From positions 62,001 to 126,000 of the forward strand of contig JAUMUG010000002.1 of the NCBI GenBank assembly GCA_030530775.1: a DNA stretch of 64,000 nt, in the 5' to 3' direction. The notes beneath the pieces were generated by a model. It saw only the letters and a program-made list of their open reading frames with translations. It was not told the origin of the DNA and ran no database searches. Origin of the DNA: Lautropia sp. (GTDB lineage Bacteria; Pseudomonadota; Gammaproteobacteria; Burkholderiales; Burkholderiaceae_E). Below, in pieces: positions 20,539 through 29,346 of the stretch. Position 1 is the stretch's first letter. Every line of letters begins with the position of its first letter. The translations under genes and the position numbers were made by a program.

Positions 20539-21135
20539 ATGGCCCAACGTCCTTTGATCGTCGCTCTCGGCGGTTCGATCCGCCCCAACTCGATCACCGA
20601 ACGCGCACTGTCCGTCGCGCTCGAACATGCGGGCCGCATGGGCTGCCGCACGAAGCTGATCGGCAATGCCGAACTGCCGCTGGAGCTCTATGACCCGGCC
20701 GCCGTCGATTTCAGTGAACGCGCCCGGGTGATGATCGACAGCCTGCGTGAGGCCGATGGCGTGATCATCGGCACTCCTTCCTATCACAGTGGAGTGTCCG
20801 GCCACGTCAAGAATGCCATCGACTTCATCGAAGCGCTGCGCACCGACGAGCGCCCCTACCTCGAAGGCCGTGCCGTGGGCATCATCGTCTGTGCCGACGG
20901 CATGCAGGCGATGGGCTCCACCGTCAGTTCGCTGCGCGATATCGTCCATTCGCTGCGTGGCTGGCCCACCCCGTACAGTGCCACCCTGCACAGCATCCGC
21001 CATCCCTTCGGCGGTCCCAATGGCGAGGAGGCAGACCCGGCCGCCCTTCGCGCTTGCCAGACCGTCAGCGATGAAATCATGTACTTCATGCGGATGAAGG
21101 CCCTCTCCGCCGGCCAGATGCCGCGGATGCAATGA
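20539..21135 (+). CDS. NADPH-dependent FMN reductase family protein
   Basis: 198-residue flavodoxin-fold oxidoreductase of the NAD(P)H-dependent FMN/quinone reductase family. The flavin phosphate loop GGSIRPNSITERAL is near residue 11, and the flavin-contact motif PSYHSGVSGHVKNAIDF near 80. The family includes SsuE-like FMN reductases and azo/quinone reductases; the substrate cannot be assigned. The ATG at 20539 follows a GGAG with 11-nt spacing. It stands alone between galM and the polyamine genes. Confidence 0.85.
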   Translation: MAQRPLIVALGGSIRPNSITERALSVALEHAGRMGCRTKLIGNAELPLELYDPAAVDFSERARVMIDSLREADGVIIGTPSYHSGVSGHVKNAIDFIEALRTDERPYLEGRAVGIIVCADGMQAMGSTVSSLRDIVHSLRGWPTPYSATLHSIRHPFGGPNGEEADPAALRACQTVSDEIMYFMRMKALSAGQMPRMQ

Positions 21136-21326
21136 AGCCGCGGGGCTCGCGGCCCGCAGTCATCGTGGCAACCCGATCCAGCAGAATGAAGAGCATCACC
21201 CCGTTCCGACGCGGCTGCCGCACATCGTCACGTCTGCCGGAGCTGCCGGGACGGCCCCCTCCACCGAGCGCCCCGGCCGACCGGCGGTCGCCTGCCTCTC
21301 GCGACATCGTTTGACGAGCCTTTGCG

Positions 21327-21354
21327 TTGACAAAAACACTGCGGTCTGTATAGT
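21327..21354 (+). promoter_or_regulatory. Near-consensus sigma-70 promoter upstream of nspC
   Basis: TTGACA at 21327-21332 and TATAGT at 21349-21354 with a 16-nt spacer. It is the best promoter match I found in the window. Transcription should begin near 21361, giving a leader of about 190 nt before nspC. The preceding 21136-21326 contains nothing else recognisable. Confidence 0.75.
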
Positions 21355-21488
21355 TCGCGTTCCACCCATTAGTTGGGATTGCCACAGGTCTTCGCCTCGG
21401 GCACCCTTTGCCTGCACCGTTCAGGCCGTTGGCGGCACACTGGCCAACCACTCACCCATCCATTCGTATCTCACGACCTCGGGTCCGC

Positions 21489-21537
21489 ATCCTGCGCCCA
21501 GCCTGGCTGAGCAGGATACCCCCGTCGTGGCAGGAGG
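21489..21537 (+). promoter_or_regulatory. nspC leader hairpin and Shine-Dalgarno site
   Basis: ATCCTGC (21489-21495) pairs perfectly with GCAGGAT (21511-21517), enclosing a smaller CAGC/GCTG stem. An AGGAGG (21532-21537) lies just after and 13 nt before the nspC ATG. The structure could tune translation initiation. No known riboswitch class is recognised. Confidence 0.4.
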
Positions 21538-21550
21538 CTACTCCACGGGC

Positions 21551-22651
21551 ATGAGCATTCAGACCCCTTATTACCTGATCGACGAATCGAAGCTGTTGCA
21601 CAATATGGAAATCATTGCGCAGCTGCGGGAATGCTCGGGCGCGAAGGCGCTGTTGGCGCTCAAGTGCTTTGCCGGCTGGTCGGTGTTCGGGCTGATGCGT
21701 CCGTATCTCGATGGCACCACCTCATCGTCGCTGAACGAGGTCCGGCTGGGCAAAGAAGAATTCGGCGGCGAAACCCATGGCTACAGCGTGGCCTGGAGCT
21801 CGAACGAAATCCGCGAAGCCGCCGGTTACGCCGACAAGCTGATCTTCAATTCGATCGGCCAGCTCGAACGGCTGGGCGAGCAGTGCGGCGATACACCACT
21901 CGGACTGCGGTTGAACCCCGGCGTCAGCAACTCCCCCTATCTGCTGGCGGACCCGGCCCGGCCGCACAGCCGTCTGGGCGAATCCGATCCGGCCGAAGTC
22001 GAAAAAGTGCTGGACCGTATCAGCGGCGTGATGATCCACAACAACTGCGAAAACCGCAGCGCGTCCCATTTCTCGACGATGCTCTCCAGCATCGAGGAAC
22101 GCTTCGGGCCGCTGCTGAAAAAGCTCGACTGGGTCAGCCTGGGAGGCGGCATTCATTTCACCGCTCCCGATTACCCGCTGGCCGAGCTGGCGGACCGACT
22201 GCGTGCCTTCTCGGACCGGATGGACGTGCAGGTCTATCTGGAGCCGGGTGAAGCCGCCGTGACCGACAGCGCCACGTTGGAAGTGACCGTGCTGGACGTG
22301 CTGGAGCGCGGCAAGTCACTGGCGATCATCGATGCCTCGACCGAGGCCCACATGCTGGATCTGCTGACCTATCAGCTGCCGGCCCGAGTCGAACCCGACC
22401 GGGGTCCGTATCGTTATCAGCTGTGCGGCAACACCTGTCTGGCCGGCGATATTTTCGGGGAGTTCTCCTTCGGGCAGCCGCTCGCGCCAGGCGACCGGCT
22501 GTCACTGCAGGACGCGGCCGGCTACACCATGGTCAAGAAGAACTGGTTCAACGGCGTGCCGATGCCGGCCATCGTGGTCCGACGCCTGAATGGCGATATC
22601 GACGTGCGCCGCCAATTCGGCTACGAGGATTATCGTGACAGTCTGTCCTGA
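21551..22651 (+). CDS. nspC: Carboxynorspermidine/carboxyspermidine decarboxylase
   Basis: PLP-dependent fold-III decarboxylase acting last in the aspartate-semialdehyde route to spermidine or norspermidine. The PLP lysine context LLALKCF is at residue 38. The family's conserved NPG (RLNPGVSNSPY), HNNCENRSASHF, SLGGGIHF, YLEPGEA and CGNTCLAGD motifs all appear. 366 residues, typical length. The ATG at 21551 matches the family's N-terminus (TPYYLIDE). The frame is open for 240 nt upstream, but a promoter lies inside that stretch. It is paired with the dehydrogenase 42 nt downstream. Confidence 0.94.
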   Translation: MSIQTPYYLIDESKLLHNMEIIAQLRECSGAKALLALKCFAGWSVFGLMRPYLDGTTSSSLNEVRLGKEEFGGETHGYSVAWSSNEIREAAGYADKLIFNSIGQLERLGEQCGDTPLGLRLNPGVSNSPYLLADPARPHSRLGESDPAEVEKVLDRISGVMIHNNCENRSASHFSTMLSSIEERFGPLLKKLDWVSLGGGIHFTAPDYPLAELADRLRAFSDRMDVQVYLEPGEAAVTDSATLEVTVLDVLERGKSLAIIDASTEAHMLDLLTYQLPARVEPDRGPYRYQLCGNTCLAGDIFGEFSFGQPLAPGDRLSLQDAAGYTMVKKNWFNGVPMPAIVVRRLNGDIDVRRQFGYEDYRDSLS

Positions 22652-22693
22652 TTTTCGTCCCCATCACCTCTCATCAGCTCACGGAATCGCGAC

Positions 22694-23962
22694 ATGAAAA
22701 AAAATGTCCTGATCATTGGCGCCGGCGGAGTCGGTCACGTGGTTGCCCACAAACTCGCTCGACACAACAGTCGTCTGGGCCGGATCCATCTGGCCTCCAG
22801 ATCGCTGTCCAAATGTCAGCAGATCATCGACAGTATCCATGACAAAGGCAGCCTGGAGGTCCCCGGCACCATCGAAGCCCATCGGCTCGACGCCACCGAC
22901 TCGGATGCCACCCGTGAACTGATCCGCCGGATCGAGGCCGATATCGTCATCAATGTCGGCCATGCTTTCATCAATATGTCGGTACTGCGCGCCTGCATCG
23001 ATGCCGGCGCCGCCTACCTCGACACCGCCATTCACGAAGACCCGCGCAAGATCTGCGAGCAACCGCCCTGGTACGCCAACTACGAATGGAAACACCGGGA
23101 AGAATGCGCCGAGAAAGGGGTTACCGCCATTCTGGGCATCGGTTTCGATCCGGGTGTGGTCAACGCCTACGCTGCACTGGGCCGTAAGCTCTGGTTCGAT
23201 CAGGTCGATTCCCTCGACATCATCGACATCAATGCCGGCAGCCACGGCCGCTATTTCGCGACCAACTTCAATCCGGAAATCAATTTCCGCGAATTCACCG
23301 GGCAGGCTTGGACCTGGCAAAAGGGTCAGTGGGTATCGAACAAGATGTTCGAAGTGCGCCGCACCGACAATCTGCCGGTGGTCGGCGAGCAGACCAGCTA
23401 CCTGACCGGCCACGACGAGATTCATTCACTGTCGCAGCTACTAGACATTCCGACCGTGCGCTTCTGGATGGGCTTTGGCGAGCATTACATCAATGTGTTC
23501 ACTGTACTGAATTCATTGGGTCTGCTGTCCGAACAACCCGTCACGCTGGACAACGGCCAGTCGGTCGTGCCGCTGCAAGTGGTCAAGGCCGTACTGCCCG
23601 ACCCTTCATCGCTGGCACCCGACTACCGCGGCAAGACCTGCATCGGCAGCCTACTGAAAGGCCGGAAAGATGGCAGGGATCGCGAGATCTTCATCTACAA
23701 CATCTGCGACCACGCCGAGACCTACCGGGAAATCGGCAGCCAGGCGATCTCCTACACAGCGGGCGTGCCGGCCGCAGCCGCGGCCCTGTTGATCGCCGAT
23801 GGCCGGTGGGACGTTAAGCGGATGGCCAACGTCGAGGAACTGCCGCCGCTGCCGCTGCTCTCCCTGCAGGCCGGCATGGGTCTGGTGACCCGCGTGCAGG
23901 AGGGCGATATCGATCTGCTTCTCGAAGAGACCGCCGAGGTACGGGCAGCACAAAATTCCTAG
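22694..23962 (+). CDS. Carboxynorspermidine/carboxyspermidine dehydrogenase (saccharopine-dehydrogenase family)
   Basis: NADPH-dependent enzyme condensing aspartate semialdehyde with putrescine or diaminopropane, giving the substrate of NspC. An N-terminal Rossmann motif GAGGVG is at residues 9-14. The saccharopine-dehydrogenase features LASRSLSKC and ILGIGFDPGVVNAYAA follow. 422 residues. Together with nspC it forms the alternative polyamine pathway that replaces SpeD/SpeE. It converges with yceI. Confidence 0.92.
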   Translation: MKKNVLIIGAGGVGHVVAHKLARHNSRLGRIHLASRSLSKCQQIIDSIHDKGSLEVPGTIEAHRLDATDSDATRELIRRIEADIVINVGHAFINMSVLRACIDAGAAYLDTAIHEDPRKICEQPPWYANYEWKHREECAEKGVTAILGIGFDPGVVNAYAALGRKLWFDQVDSLDIIDINAGSHGRYFATNFNPEINFREFTGQAWTWQKGQWVSNKMFEVRRTDNLPVVGEQTSYLTGHDEIHSLSQLLDIPTVRFWMGFGEHYINVFTVLNSLGLLSEQPVTLDNGQSVVPLQVVKAVLPDPSSLAPDYRGKTCIGSLLKGRKDGRDREIFIYNICDHAETYREIGSQAISYTAGVPAAAAALLIADGRWDVKRMANVEELPPLPLLSLQAGMGLVTRVQEGDIDLLLEETAEVRAAQNS

Positions 23963-24315
23963 ACCCCGCGGTTCCCGGTGCTGTGCGACGGGATGCAATA
24001 CGCATCGCCCGTCCATGCACGCCTGACACGGACATCACCGGGCGGGCCCCGGCGCTGCGCTTGCCCCGCCGGACCGTTCGATCGCAGATCCGGCGGATCG
24101 GCGGCAGCCGCATCGGATCAGTGAGGGTAACCGCCAACCAGATCTTCCAGTACGACGCAATGGCCGTCACCTCGGTCCAGGACATGGATTCGGGGACGGA
24201 ACGGTGGCCTTCCGGCGCTCTCGGAAATGCCTGGACCCTCTGTCGTCGTCGCGATTCGTCGGTTCAGGCTCCTGTGGCATCGACACCGGGCGCCGAATGC
24301 GCCCGGCAACCAACA
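23963..24315. other. Intergenic region, no gene seen
   Basis: 353 bp between the convergent dehydrogenase and yceI genes. A 7-bp GC stem (CCGGGCG and CGCCCGG, 24286-24306) lies just past the yceI stop but has no T tract on the minus strand. Nothing else recognisable. Confidence 0.5.
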
Positions 24316-24894
24316 TTACTCGACCGAAGCTTCCAGCGCGATCTGGATCAGCACTTCGTCACTGACGGCCGGCGCATATTTGCCGGCATTGAACTCCGAG
24401 CGCTTGATCTTGGTGTGTGCGTTGGCACCGATGCTGTCCTTGCGTTTCATCGGATGCTCTTTCTGAGTAAAAGCCGCGATCTCCAGTGTCACCGGCTTGG
24501 TCACGCCCTTGATGGTCAGATCACCATCGACGGCCACCGGTGTGTCGCCGTCGAACTTGACAGCGGTCGATTTGAAGGTGGCTTTCGGGAACTTGGCCAC
24601 ATCGAAGAAATCCGCACCGCGGATGTGATCGTTGAAGGCATCCGAACCCGTGTCGACCGAAGCCATGTCGATCTCGATCTCGACCGAGCCGGTCTTGGCC
24701 TGGGGATCGAACACCACTTTACCCGACGTGGCATTGAAGCGACTCTGCTGCACCGACAGGCCCATGTGGTTGTACGAGAAACTCGGAAAAGTATGCGTCG
24801 GGTCGATCACATAGGTTTTGGGTGCGGCCAGCGCCGGGGCGGCAAATGCGGCCAGCAGCACCGAAGCCGCGGAAAGCTTGATCAATGTATTCAT
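24316..24894 (-). CDS. yceI: YceI-family periplasmic lipid-binding protein
   Basis: 192-residue secreted protein of the YceI family, a lipocalin-like beta-barrel that binds isoprenoid chains. A signal peptide of about 23 residues ends Ala-Leu-Ala. Family motifs: YVIDPTHTFPSFSYNHMG, VEIEIDMASVDTG, HIRGADFFDVAKFPKATFKS and VDGDLTIKGVTKPVTLE. I chose the ATG at 24894: AAGGAG lies 9 nt upstream of it, while the in-frame ATG at 24903 directly abuts the Shine-Dalgarno. Monocistronic by context. Confidence 0.93.
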   Translation of the reverse strand: MNTLIKLSAASVLLAAFAAPALAAPKTYVIDPTHTFPSFSYNHMGLSVQQSRFNATSGKVVFDPQAKTGSVEIEIDMASVDTGSDAFNDHIRGADFFDVAKFPKATFKSTAVKFDGDTPVAVDGDLTIKGVTKPVTLEIAAFTQKEHPMKRKDSIGANAHTKIKRSEFNAGKYAPAVSDEVLIQIALEASVE

Positions 24895-25361
24895 ATTCAC
24901 CATCTCCTTTGAGTTTGGAAGTCGATCCTACTCGTCGTCAGTGCCGACGGTATCGTCGACACTGGTATGCAACTTGGTCGGCGACAGCTTCCGGTCCGGT
25001 CATCCAGGACCCCAAACCCCGCACGCCCAAAAGCAACACAGTGCCATCAGCCGGCGCAGCGCCATGGCGGGAGAAGAATAGCTTGGATCAGGCACCATGA
25101 CCTCATCAAAAAAATCCACCCCCCTTCTCGGCAACAATCTTTAATCTTTGGGCATCTCACGACCGGTCGTCCGGTACTCGCATCCAAGCCGATGCGACAA
25201 CGCATCCCGGCAGCGCCCCGTCCTTACCCGACCCGAGCGCCTGATGGCTCTATCGCACCCACCGGCACGGCAATCCCGGGACACAGCGCCTCGAGGGGCG
25301 ATAGAATGCGGAGCCATGCCCACGTGCGGCGCCCGCCCAGCCCTTTGCCCCCGTCCGATCC
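24895..25361. other. Divergent intergenic region between yceI and gmk
   Basis: About 467 bp. It must hold promoters for both flanking genes. The stretch 25105-25145 is locally A/T-richer, but I see no -35/-10 pair good enough to claim, and no ORF that looks real. Confidence 0.4.
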
Positions 25362-25991
25362 ATGTCCTCTTCTGCCGGCTCCATTCTGATCATCAGCGCC
25401 CCATCGGGAGCTGGAAAAACCTCGCTGGTCCGCGCCTTGATGCAGGCCCGCAACCACATCCAGCTGTCTGTGTCCTTCACGACCCGCCCCCCGCGCGATG
25501 GCGAGCGCGACGGTGAAGACTACGTTTTCGTCAGCGTCGACGATTTCAAGGCCCGTCGTGATGCCGGCGAGTTTCTGGAATGGGCCGAAGTGCATGGCAA
25601 TTTCTACAGCACATCCAGACGCTGGATCGATGAGCGGATCGAGGCCGGCGCCGACATCGTGCTCGAAATCGACTGGCAGGGCGCCCAGCAAGTGCTACCG
25701 CTCTATCCGGATGCCGTATCGATCTTCATCGCCCCGCCCTCGATCGAGGTGCTGAAACAACGCCTCGAAGACCGTGGCAAGGACAGCGCAGCCACGATCG
25801 AACGCCGGCTGGCGGCTGCACGCAGCGAACTGGAACATGCCGACCGATTTCAATATATCATCATCAATCAAGACTTTAATACGGCAAGCCAGCAACTGAT
25901 CGGCATTGCCGATGCTGCTCGCTGCCGCTTCGGCAAGCAGGCAGCCCGTGATCCGGAACTCTTCCATGCCGTTGGCATGATCTCCGCCTGA
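25362..25991 (+). CDS. gmk: Guanylate kinase
   Basis: Phosphorylates GMP to GDP. P-loop [10 protein letters not shown] at residues 12-21. The GMP-binding signature [20 protein letters not shown] is near 43, and [10 protein letters not shown] near 102. 209 residues, typical. First gene of the conserved gmk-rpoZ-spoT operon; rpoZ follows after 14 nt. Confidence 0.97.
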   Translation: MSSSAGSILIISAPSGAGKTSLVRALMQARNHIQLSVSFTTRPPRDGERDGEDYVFVSVDDFKARRDAGEFLEWAEVHGNFYSTSRRWIDERIEAGADIVLEIDWQGAQQVLPLYPDAVSIFIAPPSIEVLKQRLEDRGKDSAATIERRLAAARSELEHADRFQYIIINQDFNTASQQLIGIADAARCRFGKQAARDPELFHAVGMISA

Positions 25992-26005
25992 ACAGGAACC
26001 CATCG

Positions 26006-26209
26006 ATGGCCCGCATTACCGTTGAAGATTCGCTGAAACAAGTGCCCAACCGCTTTGAACTGACGCTGATCGCCACTTATCGTGCGCGTATGCTGGCTCA
26101 AGGGCACACGCCGAAGGTCGAAAGCAAGAACAAACCGACCGTCACGGCGTTACGTGAAGTCGCCGCCGGCCAGATCGGCCGGGAGATGCTGCGTCGGGTT
26201 CCCACCTGA
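26006..26209 (+). CDS. rpoZ: RNA polymerase omega subunit
   Basis: 67-residue omega subunit, which aids assembly of the beta-prime subunit and forms ppGpp site 1. Canonical start [10 protein letters not shown] followed by [17 protein letters not shown]. The core is conserved and the protein is shorter than E. coli omega (91 aa), as usual in betaproteobacteria. It lies between gmk and spoT, 21 nt before spoT. Confidence 0.96.
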   Translation: MARITVEDSLKQVPNRFELTLIATYRARMLAQGHTPKVESKNKPTVTALREVAAGQIGREMLRRVPT

Positions 26210-26230
26210 TCATCAGCCCCTTCGCCCACC

Positions 26231-28396
26231 ATGCAGGAACACACGGAAGGTACGACAGAAGAAAGCCGCTCGGATCTGGCTTCACTCGAGCCGTTGCTCG
26301 CCGAAGCCCGTGCCTACCTGCCCGAGGTCGACATCCAACGCCTGCGCCAGGCCTACCGCATTGCCGAACAAGCGCATGCCGGTCAGTTCCGCTCCAGCGG
26401 CGAACCCTACATCACTCACCCGGTGGCCGTTGCGCTGATCTGCGCCAGTTGGCAACTGGATGCCGATGCGCTGATTGCTGCACTGCTGCATGACACGCTC
26501 GAAGACACCGACATCAGCCGCACCGAGCTCAGCCGCTATTTCGGCCAGACCGTCGCAGACATGGTCGACGGCCTGTCCAAGCTCGACAAGATGGAGTTCG
26601 GCAACCGGGAGACCGCCCAGGCCGAGAGCTTCCGCAAGATGCTGCTGGCAATGGCCCGCGATGTGCGGGTCATTCTCGTCAAACTGGCCGACCGGTTGCA
26701 CAACATGCGCACCCTCGAAGCGGTCGGCCGACACCGCCAAGTACGCATCGCCAACGAAACAGCCGAAATCTACGCCCCGATCGCCAACCGGCTCGGACTG
26801 CATAGCCTGTTCCGTGAACTGCAGGATCTGTCCTTCCGCTACCGGCACCCGGTCCGGCATCGAACACTGGCCAAAGCCATCCAGGTCGCGGCTCGCACCC
26901 GGCGCGATGCCTTTGGCCGCGTCACCAGCACCATCGAAAAGGCACTGGCCAAGATGGGCGTGCACGCAGAAGTCTCGGCCCGCGAAAAATCGCTCTACTC
27001 CATCTATCGCAAGATGCAGGACAAGCGGATATCGTTTTCCGAGGTCTACGATCTGTTCGGTGTGCGACTGATCGTACCCGATCTGCCCTCCTGCTATCTG
27101 GCACTCGGTGCCATCCACAGTGCCTTCCGGCCCAATACCAGCCGCTTCAAGGATTTCATCGCCATTCCCAAGAAGAATGGCTACCAGTCGCTACACACCA
27201 CCGTGGTCGGCCCGCATGGCGGCGGCATCGAATTCCAGATCCGCACGCCACAGATGCACCGTGTCGCCGAGGCCGGCGTGGCAGCCCATTGGCTCTACAA
27301 ATCCGAAGGCGAAAACGCCAGCGACACCCAGATCAAGACGCTGGACTGGCTCAAGTCACTGCTCGACATCCAGCAGCAGACCGGTGATTCACTCGAATTC
27401 ATCGATCACGTCAAGGTCGACCTCTATCCCGACGCGGTCTACGTCTTCACCCCCAAGGGCCAGATTCGTGGTCTGCCGCGCGGCGCCACCGTCATCGATT
27501 TTGCCTACAGCGTACACACCGATCTGGGTAACCAGTGTGTGGCCGCCCGCATCAATGGTGATCCGGTGCCGCTGCGTACCGAGCTGACCCATGGCGACAT
27601 CGTCGAAGTCATCGCCGACGCCAACGCACGGCCCAGCCCCGCCTGGCTCGGCTTCGCGCGTACCGGCAAGGCCCGCGCCGAAATCCGTTCCTTCCTGCGG
27701 CGGATGAAATACGACGAGTCGGTCGAGCTGGGCCGCCGCCTGTTGATGCAGTCACTGACCAGTCTGCGTATCGACATCCGGGAACTCGACACTGCCCAGC
27801 TCGAGAAGGCCGCGCGTGACACCGCTGCGAAATCGGTCACCGATCTCTATGCCGACATCGGCCTGGGCCTCAAGCTGGCGCCGGTGGTGGCCCGTGCCAT
27901 TGCACTCGATGTCAGCGGCAACAATGCCGCCACCTCCAAGTTGGCACCGCGCGCCGCCCCCATCGTCGTACAATCGATCGACGGCATTTCGCTGCAGGCG
28001 GCACCCTGCTGCCACCCGGTGCCGGGTGACCGCATCATCGGGCAGATGCGCGGTGGCCACGGGCTGGCAATCCACCGCGACGACTGCGAAACCGCCCGCC
28101 GACAGATGAGCCGCGACGCCGAGCGCTGGATCGAAGTCGAATGGGGTGAAGAGGTCAATGGCCTGTTCCGCACTCTCATCGAGATTTCCACCGACGACGA
28201 ACGCGGTATCCTGGGCCGTATTGCGAACGAGATCACCGCCAGCGATGCCGACATCCTGCAGGTGGCGATGGACACCGAATCCGAACTGGTGGCCGTCATC
28301 CGCTTCACGCTGCAGGTGCAGAACCGCCAGCATCTCGCCGAGGTCTTCCGCCACCTGCGCAAGTTGCCGCCGATCCGTTCGATCACCCGATCCTGA
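26231..28396 (+). CDS. spoT: Bifunctional (p)ppGpp synthetase/hydrolase SpoT
   Basis: 721-residue long RelA/SpoT homologue. An intact HD hydrolase motif (LLHDTLEDT near residue 86) is followed by the synthetase domain with the RFKD motif (RFKDFIAIPKKNGYQSLHTT near 304). RxKD in this loop marks bifunctional enzymes, in contrast to RelA at 32297. TGS (DLYPDAVYVFTPKG), a conserved CCHPVPGD segment and a C-terminal ACT domain follow. Operon with gmk and rpoZ. It converges with greB, with only 59 bp between stops and no obvious terminator. Confidence 0.97.
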   Translation: MQEHTEGTTEESRSDLASLEPLLAEARAYLPEVDIQRLRQAYRIAEQAHAGQFRSSGEPYITHPVAVALICASWQLDADALIAALLHDTLEDTDISRTELSRYFGQTVADMVDGLSKLDKMEFGNRETAQAESFRKMLLAMARDVRVILVKLADRLHNMRTLEAVGRHRQVRIANETAEIYAPIANRLGLHSLFRELQDLSFRYRHPVRHRTLAKAIQVAARTRRDAFGRVTSTIEKALAKMGVHAEVSAREKSLYSIYRKMQDKRISFSEVYDLFGVRLIVPDLPSCYLALGAIHSAFRPNTSRFKDFIAIPKKNGYQSLHTTVVGPHGGGIEFQIRTPQMHRVAEAGVAAHWLYKSEGENASDTQIKTLDWLKSLLDIQQQTGDSLEFIDHVKVDLYPDAVYVFTPKGQIRGLPRGATVIDFAYSVHTDLGNQCVAARINGDPVPLRTELTHGDIVEVIADANARPSPAWLGFARTGKARAEIRSFLRRMKYDESVELGRRLLMQSLTSLRIDIRELDTAQLEKAARDTAAKSVTDLYADIGLGLKLAPVVARAIALDVSGNNAATSKLAPRAAPIVVQSIDGISLQAAPCCHPVPGDRIIGQMRGGHGLAIHRDDCETARRQMSRDAERWIEVEWGEEVNGLFRTLIEISTDDERGILGRIANEITASDADILQVAMDTESELVAVIRFTLQVQNRQHLAEVFRHLRKLPPIRSITRS

Positions 28397-28455
28397 GCTT
28401 GCCCATCGAAAGAAAATGGCTTCCGCCGTCCTACTATGCTCCACGGTGTTGCCAA

Positions 28456-29016
28456 TCAAGTTGGCTCAGGGTACTCCACCGCCTCGATCAGGAGTGCCAT
28501 GCGGCCCTGTGGTGTCATCAGCACCACCTCGTCGCCTTCATGGGCCTTGATCAGAGCCCGCGCCACCGGTGAAATCCAGCTGATCCGGCCGTTGAGCGGA
28601 TCGGTTTCATCGACACCGACGATCTCGACCCGGCGCTCGGTTCCATCCGGCTCGCTGTAGCAAACGGTGGCGCCAAAAAAGACCTGATCATTGCCGTAAT
28701 GTGCCGACGGATCGACGACCTCGGCCATGTCGATGCGCCGGATCAGAAAGCGCACCCGCCGGTCGATCTCGCGCAGTCGCTTCTTGCCGTACAGATAATC
28801 GCCATTCTCGGAGCGGTCACCATTGGATGCCGCCCACGACACCACCCGCACGACCTCCGGCCGCTCCACATCCAGCAGATGCGTCAGTTCATCGCGCAAT
28901 GCCTGATAACCAGCGCGAGTGATGTAGTTCTTGCCACCAGGCAACGGCGGCGACGCAACCTCACCCTCCTCGTCGTCGAAGGACTCATCCGATTCACGCA
29001 CGAACGCCTTGTTCAT
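28456..29016 (-). CDS. greB: Transcription elongation factor GreB
   Basis: Gre-family factor that rescues backtracked RNA polymerase. Seen: NYITRAGYQALRDELTHLL (coiled-coil start), ASNGDRSENGDYLYGKKRLREIDRRVRFL with the tip acidic residues, and the C-terminal FKBP-like domain with VGVDETDP and GRISWISPVARALI. The ATG at 29016 is preceded by GGGAGGAAG, so it is preferred over the longer frame. Its 186 residues exceed E. coli GreB (158). The extra is an acidic Asp/Glu/Ser-rich N-terminus of about 25 residues, common in Burkholderiales. Confidence 0.94.
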   Translation of the reverse strand: MNKAFVRESDESFDDEEGEVASPPLPGGKNYITRAGYQALRDELTHLLDVERPEVVRVVSWAASNGDRSENGDYLYGKKRLREIDRRVRFLIRRIDMAEVVDPSAHYGNDQVFFGATVCYSEPDGTERRVEIVGVDETDPLNGRISWISPVARALIKAHEGDEVVLMTPQGRMALLIEAVEYPEPT

Positions 29017-29346
29017 CAGCTTCCTCCCTTGCAACAGTGCCAATCCAGGGTCAGCGCCCATCAAACATGAGTAAGGGCCGTTTCCAGCCCTCGCGCAAGC
29101 CTATCCATCATAGGCAACCATGGGTCGATATGCCTGCTACCAAGATTTTTGTCTTCGGTATCCGGACAAATTCGAGTTTCGGGTGGCTTCATTCGAACGC
29201 AACCGATCCATGATCCATGAAACTGCACCCGAGCCACCGGCAACAACACCCTTGCCGGCACCGTTGATGGTTCATTCCGTTATCCAATGCACTCCTGCCA
29301 CAGATGCCAAATACCAGCCCCGATGAAGAGCCGGCATTCGTCATCC
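29017..29346. other. Intergenic region upstream of greB
   Basis: 330 bp between the pmbA stop and the greB start, both on the minus strand. A TATGAT-like -10 occurs around 29110 but lacks a partner -35. No ORF or terminator is convincing. Confidence 0.4.

Noticed and set aside
21327..21550. tRNA or small RNA gene behind the strong promoter
   Set aside because: The transcribed sequence does not fold into a cloverleaf and leads straight to nspC with a good Shine-Dalgarno.
21311..21550. 80-residue N-terminal extension of NspC
   Set aside because: The open frame contains the promoter itself, and family members begin at the ATG 21551.
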